Part shown: positions 33,001 to 40,036 of the stretch, in pieces | Layout: each line of letters starts with the position of its first letter | Position numbering within the stretch: the first letter of the stretch is position 1 | Assembly: GCA_016125475.1 (NCBI GenBank) | Contig: WGLR01000008.1 | Coordinates: forward strand, 201,723 to 241,758 | From: Betaproteobacteria bacterium | GTDB lineage: Bacteria > Pseudomonadota > Gammaproteobacteria > Burkholderiales > Ga0077523 | Direction: 5' to 3' | DNA: 40,036 nucleotides | Made by a program: the position numbers and the translations under genes | Notes under the pieces: model-generated | What the model was told of the DNA's origin: nothing | Databases searched by the model: none | The model's input: the letters and a program-made list of their open reading frames with translations, nothing else

Positions 33001-35720
33001 TCCAAGAACCGGGAGTGCGTGAGGACGCTCCCACCCATGCCAGGTATCACCCGCGCGACAGCTATACGCGTGCAATACGCATCCGGAACGCTCGGGAACA
33101 CAACCTCGTGAATGTGAGCACCGAAATTCCACACGGCAAGTTCACCGTCGTAACGGGAGTCTCCGGATCCGGAAAGTCGACGCTGGCATTCGACGTGGTG
33201 TTCTCGGAAGGCCAGAGACGCTATCTCGAATCCCTGAACGCCTACGCGAGGCAGTTCGTCCAGCCCGCGTCACGACCCGATGTCGATTCCATTGTCGGTC
33301 TGCCGCCGACCGTTGCCATCGAACAGAGGACGAGCAGAGGTGGACAGAAGAGCACCGTCGCGACGTTGACCGAGATCTATCACTTCATTCGTCTGCTGTA
33401 TGTGAAGCTGGGGGTACAGCATTGTCCGCTGGACGGTTCAGCGATAGAACCCCAAAGTCCAGAGGCTCTGCTGGCGCGACTGACGGACGCCTATCACGGA
33501 CAGCACATCGGGATACTCGCGCCACTCATTCACAGCAGAAAGGGCGTCTACACGGATCTCGCCGCCTGGGCGAAACGCAAGGGTCACGACTATCTGCGGG
33601 TCGACGGGGAGTTCGTTCCGACCGAGCCCTGGCCGAGACTGGAGCGATTCAAGGAACACACGATAGAACTTCCGGTTGCAGACGTGATTGTCGACGCAGG
33701 GGCACGAGAGGCGTTGCGAACCGCCGTCGATGCGGCCTTGGCGCTGGGCGGAGGTCTGGTGAATGTTGTGGCGCCTCTCGATGGCCTCATGAAAGGTGAA
33801 GCGAGGGTTCACGAGCAGAGCTTTTCGACCAGAAGAGCCTGCCCCGCCTGCGGACAGAATTTTCCCGAACTCGACCCGCGGCTGTTCTCCTTCCATTCCA
33901 AGCATGGTTGGTGCGAGCACTGTTTTGGCACCGGACTGACGATCGACGGGTTCGACGAAGTGCAAACGGGAGATGAACCGGAATGGGTCGAGGGCACGCC
34001 ACGCGAGCAGGTGCAGTGCACTTTCTGTCAGGGCACGAGGCTGAATTCCGTCGCGCGGAACGTCCTTCTTCGAGGCGTACCGATCACGGAAATGGTGTCG
34101 TGGCCTGCGGGGCAGGTGCGGCAGTTCGTCTCCACGATTGAATTCACCTCGAGAGAGATGGAGATTGTGCGAGACGCTCTCTCGGAACTGACGCATCGGC
34201 TCGCGTTTCTCGAAGACGTCGGCCTCGGCTATCTCTCTCTGGATCGTTCCGCTCCAACGCTGTCCGGAGGCGAGGCCCAGAGAATTCGACTGGCCGCACA
34301 ACTCGGATCCTCTCTACAGGGTGTCTGCTACGTCCTCGACGAGCCGACGATCGGGTTGCATCCCCGAGACAATGGCGTGTTGCTCGATACCCTGCGCAGA
34401 CTGCAGAGGAAAGGAAACACGCTGGTCGTCGTGGAACACGACGAGGATACGATCAAACAGGCAGACCATGTCCTCGATCTCGGCCCTGGCGCGGGCAAAC
34501 ACGGTGGACACGTGGTTGCCAGTGGCACGATGGAAGACTTGCTGCGGAGCGCCGAGTCGGTGACGGGCGAGTTTCTCCGCCAGCCTTTGATGCATCCCCG
34601 CCATGCTCGGCGCCCCGTGGACCAAGGGACGCCTTCCGTCCTGATCAAGGGTGCTTCTCTGCATAACCTGAAGCACATCGATGCGCGCATTCCGCTGCAG
34701 CGCCTGACGGTCATTTCCGGCGTTTCGGGATCTGGAAAATCGACGCTGGCACGCGACATCCTCCACCGCAATCTGAGTGCGGCAACGTCGGATGGCGCGA
34801 AGAAGAGCCAGCCCCCCGAACTCTTCGGCTGTGCGCATATCGAGGGAATCACCGCGGTCAGTCGTGTGCTCGAGGTCGACCAGACCCCCATCGGCAAGAC
34901 GCCGAGATCCTGCCCGGCCACGTATGTCGGCTTCTGGGATTCCGTGAGGACCGTGTTTGCGTCGACGACGGAAGCACGCGTCCGGGGCTACCGGGCAAGC
35001 AGATTCTCCTTCAACACTCCGGAGGGTCGCTGTCCTCATTGTGACGGACAAGGCATACGGAAGATCGAGATGAGCTTCCTTCCCGACGTTGCCGTCGTCT
35101 GCGAAATCTGCAACGGGATGCGATTCGACCCGGCAACGTTGGCGGTGGCGTACCGGAACAAGTCCATCGGCGACGTGCTCAGCATGAGCGCGGACGAAGC
35201 GGTCGAGTTCTTCGCCGCGCATCCCAAGATCCGGAAGCCTCTCGAGCTTCTGCAGGACGTCGGCCTGGGATACCTGATGCTCGGGCAGCAGAGTCCAACC
35301 CTGTCGGGCGGGGAAGCGCAACGGATCAAGCTGGTCACCGAGCTCGCAAGAGGGGATCTGGTCGGAAACAGTGACGGAGCGCCTCGGGAGGCTTCGACCG
35401 GTCGGCACACGCTGTACATACTGGATGAACCTACAGTTGGATTGCACATGTCGGACGTAGCCAAGTTGATCGGCGTGCTGCACCGGCTAGTGGATGCGGG
35501 CAACACCGTGGTGGTGGTCGAGCACAACCTCGACGTGATGGCAGAGGCAGACTGGATCATCGACCTGGGCCCCGAAGGTGGAAGCGAAGGTGGTCGGATA
35601 GTCGCCCAGGACACGCCTGAAGGCGTATCGAAAGCAAGTACACGCTCACATACAGGAAATGTACTGCTTCGATTTCTCCGGGAGCGTCAGCAGCCGACGC
35701 GGTCCGCCAGCGAACAATGA
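30030..35720 (+). CDS. uvrA: Excinuclease ABC subunit UvrA, fused tandem duplication
   Basis: At 1896 residues this is about twice a normal UvrA (about 940). It contains two complete UvrA units in one chain and so four ABC ATPase halves. Walker A motifs (GVSGSGKS) lie near residues 37, 684, 1043 and 1564; signature motifs (LSGGE) near 525, 872, 1410 and 1757. Each unit has its zinc cysteines, for example CPDC...CSEC and CATCGGSG in the first, CPACGQ...CEHC and CPHCDGQG in the second. UvrA recognises bulky DNA damage and loads UvrB in nucleotide excision repair, normally as a dimer; here one chain could act as a covalent dimer. Fused UvrA proteins occur in several betaproteobacteria. Whether a normal uvrA also exists elsewhere cannot be seen. 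ATG at 30030 has GGAAA upstream. Confidence 0.96.
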   Translation: MKQVPAPEAIAIRGARQNNLKDVSVDIPRNELVVVTGVSGSGKSSLAFDTLYAEGQRRYVETFSPYARQFLDRMDKPAVDNIDGVPPAIAIDQTNPVRTSRSTVGTMTELNDYLKLLFARNARLHCRQCSRPVVRDDVASIAADVTRRAAQAGDPRLVVSFPVTIPENFSRDEIRRLLEAQGYSRFLDGREGLFEVIQDRFRLSVAGSERLTDALESALRTGHGRVDVRPVPDSAAVDTGTAANAAAPAFTADPAPWRYSTDLHCPDCDIDYQDPLPSLFSFNSPLGACSECRGFGRVIDIDFGLVVPDETKSLRNGAIKPWQTPSFRECQDDLEKFAPQRGISMETPWKDLPPDQRDWILEGDQGWKDWTRSWPGTWYGVRRFFAWLETKSYKMHIRVLLSKYRAYRECPACRGARLNHTALLWRIGTVHDAETTVPRRDRFLPPGVDWTRDDLESLAGLCIHDVMRLPLDRLHVFVEGLARATPGSVPIGDDAFDLVMGEIRTRTGYLNQVGLGYLNLDRQSRTLSGGEVQRINLTTALGTSLVNTLFVLDEPTIGLHPRDVGRLISVMQRLRDAGNSLVVVEHEPQVMLSADRILEMGPGPGALGGRVVFFGTQEEFRRRASNPESMTAAYLFGAKRAGEGLARRATDAGTPSITLRGVQENNLQDIDVRFPLERLVCVTGVSGSGKSTLVQNVLYRALLRAKGRPTEAPGAFRDLTGHELIRDVVMVDQAPIGKTSRSNPASYVGAFDAIRRIFAGTPVARERNYTAGTFSFNSGDGRCATCGGSGFEHVEMQFLSDVYLRCPDCDGTRFKNEILEVRVSGRNIASVLEMTVSEALEFFRDAEDLTSRLRPLVDVGLDYLRLGQPVPTLSGGEAQRLKLAGELAKTYAGKVEATLFLFDEPTTGLHFSDTEKLLGAFRNLVSAGHSVVVIEHNLDVIRACDWIIDLGPEGGTLGGRVVAAGMVADILLARDSHTGAALREPSTGAHLQEPGVREDAPTHARYHPRDSYTRAIRIRNAREHNLVNVSTEIPHGKFTVVTGVSGSGKSTLAFDVVFSEGQRRYLESLNAYARQFVQPASRPDVDSIVGLPPTVAIEQRTSRGGQKSTVATLTEIYHFIRLLYVKLGVQHCPLDGSAIEPQSPEALLARLTDAYHGQHIGILAPLIHSRKGVYTDLAAWAKRKGHDYLRVDGEFVPTEPWPRLERFKEHTIELPVADVIVDAGAREALRTAVDAALALGGGLVNVVAPLDGLMKGEARVHEQSFSTRRACPACGQNFPELDPRLFSFHSKHGWCEHCFGTGLTIDGFDEVQTGDEPEWVEGTPREQVQCTFCQGTRLNSVARNVLLRGVPITEMVSWPAGQVRQFVSTIEFTSREMEIVRDALSELTHRLAFLEDVGLGYLSLDRSAPTLSGGEAQRIRLAAQLGSSLQGVCYVLDEPTIGLHPRDNGVLLDTLRRLQRKGNTLVVVEHDEDTIKQADHVLDLGPGAGKHGGHVVASGTMEDLLRSAESVTGEFLRQPLMHPRHARRPVDQGTPSVLIKGASLHNLKHIDARIPLQRLTVISGVSGSGKSTLARDILHRNLSAATSDGAKKSQPPELFGCAHIEGITAVSRVLEVDQTPIGKTPRSCPATYVGFWDSVRTVFASTTEARVRGYRASRFSFNTPEGRCPHCDGQGIRKIEMSFLPDVAVVCEICNGMRFDPATLAVAYRNKSIGDVLSMSADEAVEFFAAHPKIRKPLELLQDVGLGYLMLGQQSPTLSGGEAQRIKLVTELARGDLVGNSDGAPREASTGRHTLYILDEPTVGLHMSDVAKLIGVLHRLVDAGNTVVVVEHNLDVMAEADWIIDLGPEGGSEGGRIVAQDTPEGVSKASTRSHTGNVLLRFLRERQQPTRSASEQ

Positions 35721-35768
35721 TCCTCCAGTTGCTCAAATTTCAGGATGGCACGACGGTTGTTCGTCGGC

Positions 35769-35774
35769 TATAAT
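35769..35774 (+). promoter_or_regulatory. Likely -10 element before tRNA-Phe
   Basis: A perfect TATAAT hexamer stands out in GC-rich DNA 136 bp before the tRNA. No good -35 hexamer lies at the right spacing. Transcription from about 35781 would give a 5' leader of roughly 130 nt. Confidence 0.4.
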
Positions 35775-35909
35775 CGGTAGGCTCTGCCGGGCATTTCCGT
35801 GGTTCTCGTCATGAACGACGCTAGGCTTCACCGTTTCGCGCCGTGGCTGGTGGGAACTTAGTCTGCTTCATTTGCGAGTGGGAATGGTTCAGTAGGTTGT
35901 GTTCTAGAC

Positions 35910-35985
<76 letters not shown>

Positions 35986-36152
35986 CCGGAAGTCGCAATT
36001 GCCTGTTCCCGAGTGGAAGTGGTCTTCGCCCATGTTGGTCCAGAGCAGCGACGGGTCGTTGTCAGCCCGGCCTTATGCGCTCAGAGCCAACTCGTCTGCC
36101 GCAAGGCCCTGTGCTGGCGTGCCTTCGGGGCAGTCGTGCTGTGCACCAGACA

Positions 36153-37409
36153 ATGGAACTGGTAGCTCTCGGCGTTAACTACCAGACTGCGCCGCTTTCC
36201 ATCCGGGAGCAGATTGCTTTCGGCTTGGATAATCTCCAGCCAGCGCTTCAGGAATTGGTGGGCCAACACCCTGTTCGCGAAGCGGCTATCGTCTCGACAT
36301 GCAATCGAACGGAAATCTATTGCGCCACGTCGTCACCTACGGAGGTTGCTTCGTGGCTCGCTCTCTATCATCAAGTAACCCCTGAGCGCCTCCTTCCTTA
36401 CCTCTACGAACTGCCTCGGGAACGGGCCGTGAGTCACGCATTTCGAGTGGCGAGTGGACTGGACTCAATGGTGCTCGGAGAGCCGCAAATTCTTGGGCAG
36501 ATGAAGCAGGCGGCCAAGACCGCCGAACGCGCGGGGACTCTGGGAACGGTCTTACACAAGCTATTCCAGAGAACATTCTCCGTCGCAAAGGAAGTCCGGT
36601 CGCGCACGGACATCGGTACCAGTTCCGTCTCCATGGCAGCCGCGGCAGTCCGGATTGCAGAGAGAATCTACCCGTCGATTGCCGAACAGTCGGTTCTATT
36701 CGTCGGCGCCGGCGAAATGATCGAGCTGTGTGCCGCTCATTTCGTCGCGAGGTCGCCACGGCACGTCGTGTTCGCGAATCGCACCCTCGAGCGTGGACGC
36801 GAGATCGCACACCGATTCTCGGGAGAACCGATTGCCCTGGAAGAGGTTCCGTCGGTCATCGCGAATCACGACATCATCATCACTTCTACCGGAAGCCCTC
36901 TCCCACTGATCGGAAAAGGCCTTATCGAGAGGGCGATCAAGGTGCGCCGCCATCGCCCCATGTTGATCGTGGATCTCGCGGTTCCGCGGGATGTGGAGCC
37001 TGAGGTTTCACGGCTGAATGACGTATTTTTGTACACCGTGGACGACCTGGGGCGCATCGTCAAGGAAGGCATGGACATGCGTGGCGCCGCAGTGAGCGCA
37101 GCAGAAAGCATTATCTCCGAAGGAGTCTCGGATTTCATGCGATGGCTATCGTCTCGCGAAGCCGTTCCCGCCATCCGAGCACTGAGAGAGCAGGCCGAAG
37201 GCGTGCGGAAAATCGAGGTCGAGCGAGCGATGAGGGCTCTGGCACGCGGTGAACCCCCCGAGACCGTGCTGGAAGCGCTGTCCCATGGTCTGACAAACAA
37301 GTTTCTTCATGGCCCCACTCACGCCCTTCATGGCACGCAAGGGGAGGACAGGGAAAGACTGGTGTCGATGCTGTCCCGTTTTTACTTGAGCCAGCGACGT
37401 AGCCGATGA
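36153..37409 (+). CDS. hemA: Glutamyl-tRNA reductase
   Basis: The 418-residue protein is HemA, which reduces glutamyl-tRNA(Glu) to glutamate-1-semialdehyde with NADPH, the first step of C5 tetrapyrrole synthesis. Catalytic Cys50 lies in STCNRTEIY, and the NADPH domain has the VGAGEM motif. The length equals the E. coli enzyme. The frame is open back to 35925, through the tRNA gene, but the ATG at 36153 gives the standard N-terminus ([14 protein letters not shown]). Its stop overlaps the prfA start (ATGA), placing hemA, prfA and prmC in one coupled operon, an order common in beta- and gammaproteobacteria. Confidence 0.97.
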   Translation: MELVALGVNYQTAPLSIREQIAFGLDNLQPALQELVGQHPVREAAIVSTCNRTEIYCATSSPTEVASWLALYHQVTPERLLPYLYELPRERAVSHAFRVASGLDSMVLGEPQILGQMKQAAKTAERAGTLGTVLHKLFQRTFSVAKEVRSRTDIGTSSVSMAAAAVRIAERIYPSIAEQSVLFVGAGEMIELCAAHFVARSPRHVVFANRTLERGREIAHRFSGEPIALEEVPSVIANHDIIITSTGSPLPLIGKGLIERAIKVRRHRPMLIVDLAVPRDVEPEVSRLNDVFLYTVDDLGRIVKEGMDMRGAAVSAAESIISEGVSDFMRWLSSREAVPAIRALREQAEGVRKIEVERAMRALARGEPPETVLEALSHGLTNKFLHGPTHALHGTQGEDRERLVSMLSRFYLSQRRSR

Positions 37410-38488
37410 ATGCGAACCTCGACGCCAAGCTCGCGCATCTCAAGAGACGCTGGGACGAACTGAACAGGTTGCTCGCCAGCGAACAAGTGACGTCTGACTT
37501 GTCCAATTACAGGAGGCTGTCGCGCGAACATGCGGAACTGGAACCGATAGTCACCCTGTATGTCGCCAGGCAACAGTGCGAACAGGACCTGCGGTCAGCC
37601 ATGGAGATGACCAATGATTCGGAACTTCGGTCATTGGCCGAGGACGAGGTTCGCGAGTCGCGGGCACGTATCGAGCAATTGGAGACTCTGCTGCAGAGAG
37701 AGTTGTTGCCCAAGGATCCCAATGATGACCGGAACATCTTCCTGGAGATACGGGCCGGAACGGGTGGCGACGAATCTGCACTGTTTGCGGCAGATCTCTT
37801 TCGAATGTACTCGCGCTTCTCGGAACGGAGAGGTTGGCGCATGGAGATTGTTTCCGAGAGTCCCAGTGACCTAGGTGGTTACAAGGAATTGATTGCGAAG
37901 ATCTGGGGACATGGCGCCTATTCGCAGCTCAAGTTCGAATCAGGCGGACATCGGGTCCAGCGGGTGCCAGCGACCGAAACGCAAGGCCGCATTCACACGT
38001 CCGCCTGCACGGTTGCGGTGTTGCCGGAGGCGGACGAAGTCGCAGAGGTGGAATTCCGTCCCGGCGACTTACGAATAGACACGTTTCGTGCGTCCGGCGC
38101 CGGCGGTCAACATGTGAACAAGACGGATTCGGCGGTGAGGATCACCCACGTGCCGACGGGAATCGTTGTGGAGTGCCAGGACGACCGGTCGCAACACAAG
38201 AACAAGGCGCAGGCACTCGCAGTGCTGGCGGCGCGATTGCGGGATCGTCGCATCCGACAGCAGGTCGATGAAACCGCCGCGCATAGACGATCACTCATTG
38301 GAAGCGGCGACCGGTCGGAGCGTATTCGTACCTACAACTTCCCGCAGGGCCGGGTTACCGACCACCGGATCAATCTGACACTTCACAAGATCACCCAGAT
38401 CATGGATGGCGATCTGGATGACTTGATTTCGGCGCTGACCGCCGAGCAACAGGCTGAACAGCTGGCAGCACTATCGGAGGAGCCATGA
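37406..38488 (+). CDS. prfA: Peptide chain release factor 1
   Basis: A 360-residue class I release factor. The GGQ motif at 233-235 ([10 protein letters not shown]) triggers peptidyl-tRNA hydrolysis, and the PAT tripeptide (188-190, [10 protein letters not shown]) identifies RF1, which reads UAA and UAG. The length matches E. coli RF1. The ATG overlaps the hemA stop and the stop overlaps the prmC start, both as ATGA; the next gene encodes the methyltransferase that modifies the GGQ glutamine. Confidence 0.97.
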   Translation: MNANLDAKLAHLKRRWDELNRLLASEQVTSDLSNYRRLSREHAELEPIVTLYVARQQCEQDLRSAMEMTNDSELRSLAEDEVRESRARIEQLETLLQRELLPKDPNDDRNIFLEIRAGTGGDESALFAADLFRMYSRFSERRGWRMEIVSESPSDLGGYKELIAKIWGHGAYSQLKFESGGHRVQRVPATETQGRIHTSACTVAVLPEADEVAEVEFRPGDLRIDTFRASGAGGQHVNKTDSAVRITHVPTGIVVECQDDRSQHKNKAQALAVLAARLRDRRIRQQVDETAAHRRSLIGSGDRSERIRTYNFPQGRVTDHRINLTLHKITQIMDGDLDDLISALTAEQQAEQLAALSEEP

Positions 38489-39384
38489 GCCTTTTTACCC
38501 TAGGTGCGCGTCTTACGGCGGACGCGAAGAGACTGGCGGCAACAATCAAGATTCCTCGACGCGAGGCGCTCCGGGAAATCCGAATGCTGGCCGCGCATGC
38601 ACTCAACCTGACTCCTGCTCAACTGGTCGTTCGTGAGCGGGAGTCTCCAGGACGCTATGATCTCTCTCCGTACGGAATCGTCTTCGATCGCCGGCTCAAG
38701 GGCGAACCGATCGCGTACATCATTGGTGAGTGTGGTTTCTACGAGCATGCTTTTCGCGTCACCCCCGGCGTACTTATCCCTCGCCCGGAAACGGAGCTGC
38801 TCGTCGAATCCGCGCTTCAGTCGCTGCCGGAGGATAGTGACGCGTCGATCCTGGACCTCGGTACTGGTAGTGGCTGTGTAGGAATCTCGATCGCACTGGC
38901 GCGTCAACATGCTGTCATTGTGGCAGCCGACTCGAGCACCGATGCATTGACAGTCGCACAGGAGAACGCACTCCTTTTGGGCGCGAAGAACATTCGTTTC
39001 GTCGATTCTGACTGGTACGCGGCGCTCGGCGACGAAAAGTTTCACGTCATAGTGTCCAACCCGCCATATGTCTCCGAAGGAGATCCTCATCTCGCGGATC
39101 TTTCATTTGAGCCGACAGCAGCACTCGTTGGAGGGCCGGAAGGTATGGATGCGCTCGAAACAGTAATAAGTCAGGCCTCCGGACATCTTGTAAGCGGTGG
39201 ACTCCTGGCGGTGGAACACGGTCGAGATCAGCAGGAAAAGGTCATAAAGCTCTTCGAGAACTCCGGCTTTGAAAATGTTAGAGGCAGCCCCGATCTAAGT
39301 GGGCATCCGAGGTTGGTAACTGGTCGGTGGGCGGAGAACTCCTCAGCCAGACCGAAGCGCAGGAAAGCCGCCGTGAGTGCTTGA
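38485..39384 (+). CDS. prmC: Release factor glutamine N5-methyltransferase
   Basis: The 299-residue SAM-dependent methyltransferase has the AdoMet-binding DLGTGSG (124-130) and the substrate-binding NPPY (192-195). PrmC methylates the glutamine of the GGQ motif in RF1 and RF2. It is translationally coupled to prfA, its substrate gene. The last 20 or so residues are basic (ARPKRRKAA) and extend past the usual end of the family. Confidence 0.95.
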   Translation: MSLFTLGARLTADAKRLAATIKIPRREALREIRMLAAHALNLTPAQLVVRERESPGRYDLSPYGIVFDRRLKGEPIAYIIGECGFYEHAFRVTPGVLIPRPETELLVESALQSLPEDSDASILDLGTGSGCVGISIALARQHAVIVAADSSTDALTVAQENALLLGAKNIRFVDSDWYAALGDEKFHVIVSNPPYVSEGDPHLADLSFEPTAALVGGPEGMDALETVISQASGHLVSGGLLAVEHGRDQQEKVIKLFENSGFENVRGSPDLSGHPRLVTGRWAENSSARPKRRKAAVSA

Positions 39385-39492
39385 GCCCTTGGGTTACCTA
39401 TGCGGCTTCTGCTCGCCAGACACGTGGACCGGATGCGCCACGACCGCAAAAGTCATGGCTTTTTCGGGCAACACCGATCCGTCTTGAACATC

Positions 39493-39526
39493 CGGGAACA
39501 ATGCTGATGGCCGGCCATTGTTCCCG
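39493..39526. repeat. 11-bp inverted repeat upstream of grxD
   Basis: CGGGAACAATG (39493-39503) and CATTGTTCCCG (39516-39526) are perfect complements around a 12-nt centre. The centre and inner bases also form the palindrome ATGGCCGGCCAT. The element ends 36 bp before the grxD ATG. No T-tract follows, so an operator or mRNA hairpin is likelier than a terminator for prmC. Confidence 0.6.
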
Positions 39527-39561
39527 ACTCCCGAACCCAGGCCAGAATGGAGCGTAGCGAC

Positions 39562-39873
39562 ATGGACATACAGGACAAGATTAAGCAACAGGTGACAGAC
39601 AACCGAATCGTCTTGTACATGAAAGGCACTCCGGAGGCCCCGATGTGCGGCTTCTCGGCGGCAGCTGTGCAGATCCTTGAGGCCTGTGGCGTGGACGAAG
39701 TCGCCACGGTCAATGTGCTCGATGATCCTGATGTCCGTCAAGGCATCAAGGAATTTTCCAATTGGCCGACCATTCCGCAGCTCTATGTCGGTGGCGAATT
39801 CGTTGGAGGAGCGGACATCATGCGGGAGATGTTTGCGAGTGGCGAACTGTCGGAGCTGCTGCAACGCGGGTGA
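39562..39873 (+). CDS. grxD: Monothiol glutaredoxin, Grx4 family
   Basis: A 103-residue monothiol glutaredoxin with the CGFS active site (29-32), Lys21 for glutathione binding and WPTIPQLYVGGEFVGG. Grx4-type proteins bind a glutathione-ligated [2Fe-2S] cluster and take part in iron-sulfur cluster delivery and iron sensing. The ATG at 39562 has GGAGC about nine bases upstream; an in-frame ATG at 39547 is the alternative but overlaps that site. It follows prmC by 177 bp. An IS66-type end begins 23 bp after its stop. Confidence 0.96.
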   Translation: MDIQDKIKQQVTDNRIVLYMKGTPEAPMCGFSAAAVQILEACGVDEVATVNVLDDPDVRQGIKEFSNWPTIPQLYVGGEFVGGADIMREMFASGELSELLQRG

Positions 39874-39896
39874 GTTGGCGTAGGGTTGGCCCGTCG

Positions 39897-40036
39897 GTAA
39901 CCGTCCGGCGAACCCGTCTTGCCGTGGGCACTGAATTGATTCAGTGAGTGTCGTGGGGTACCCAGCGGTGTGGGAGCAATTCATCGATCCGGCTGGCGGG
40001 GTGCGTGGGCAGTCGGTCGAGAATGTCCTTGAGGTA
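39897..40036. mobile_element. Terminus of an IS66-family insertion sequence (partial)
   Basis: A GTAACCGTCCGGCGAAC sequence at 39897 resembles the GTAA-starting terminal inverted repeats of the IS66 family, and the end of an IS66-type transposase follows on the minus strand. The other end, and hence the target duplication, lies beyond the window. Confidence 0.7.
39941..40036 (-). CDS. IS66 family transposase TnpC, C-terminal fragment (partial)
   Basis: The minus strand is open from the window edge to a TGA at 39943-39941 and encodes 31 residues: YLKDILDRLPTHPASRIDEL and then LPHRWVPHDTH. The pattern YLxDxLxRLPxHPxxRIxELLPHRW is the conserved C-terminus of IS66-family DDE transposases. The rest of the gene lies to the right. 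Confidence 0.82.
   Translation of the reverse strand, partial: YLKDILDRLPTHPASRIDELLPHRWVPHDTH

Noticed and set aside
35746-35760. Sigma-54-like TGGCACG-N4-TTGT before tRNA-Phe
   Set aside because: The -12 GC is replaced by GT, and a TATAAT hexamer just downstream explains tRNA transcription better.
39444-39467. AAAAG/CTTTT hairpin with CCG/CGG outer arms after prmC
   Set aside because: The stem has a mismatch and mostly A-T pairs, and no T-tract follows beyond the arm itself; not convincing as an intrinsic terminator.

Overview
The window is GC-rich, densely coded chromosomal DNA, most likely from a betaproteobacterium. The evidence is the order tRNA-Phe, hemA, prfA, prmC, grxD, a double-length fused UvrA, and an exosortase A (XrtA/EpsH-type) exopolysaccharide and PEP-CTERM locus. 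No rRNA, CRISPR array or complete mobile element was seen.

Positions 1-24158 are the exosortase A-associated locus, minus the exosortase itself, which must lie outside the window. Reading on the minus strand from 21810 down to 1298: an AMP-forming acyl-CoA ligase and a PLP decarboxylase with coupled ATGA junction; a polysaccharide deacetylase coupled to an asparagine-synthetase-like protein; a Tat-signal protein; a PqqD-like protein; an HprK-related kinase; a nucleotidyltransferase; a polyprenyl-phosphate sugar transferase; the PrsK/PrsR two-component pair; a UDP-sugar dehydrogenase and epimerase; a secreted trypsin-like protease; and the TPR lipoprotein PrsT. Facing these on the plus strand are an acyl carrier protein and two exosortase-associated hydrolases (22202-24158). 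An extended SDR reductase (57-1211) and the last codons of an unidentified gene lie at the left edge. The locus appears to make and export a uronic-acid-containing polysaccharide under PrsK/PrsR and sigma-54 control, alongside a small acyl/amino-acid pathway on the ACP.

Inside it sits a compact set (12944-17932) made of an AsnB homologue lacking the N-terminal cysteine, a Tat-signal protein, a PqqD-like protein, an HprK-like kinase and a nucleotidyltransferase. This resembles the parts list of lasso-peptide maturation without a recognised precursor or leader peptidase, and is the best candidate for a poorly described system. Two sigma-54-like promoters of the form TGGTA-N6-TTGCTG, one before the Tat-signal gene and one before the ACP gene, both lie exactly 50 nt from the ATG. 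They suggest that PrsR controls both units.

Positions 24172-29706 are metabolic: a PfkB sugar kinase, D-3-hydroxybutyrate dehydrogenase, a split transketolase, an ApbE flavin transferase and a haloacetate dehalogenase-like hydrolase. Positions 30030-39873 are housekeeping: the fused UvrA, tRNA-Phe(GAA), then hemA-prfA-prmC joined by ATGA overlaps, and grxD. At the right edge the terminus of an IS66-family element begins at about 39897, with the C-terminal end of its transposase on the minus strand.
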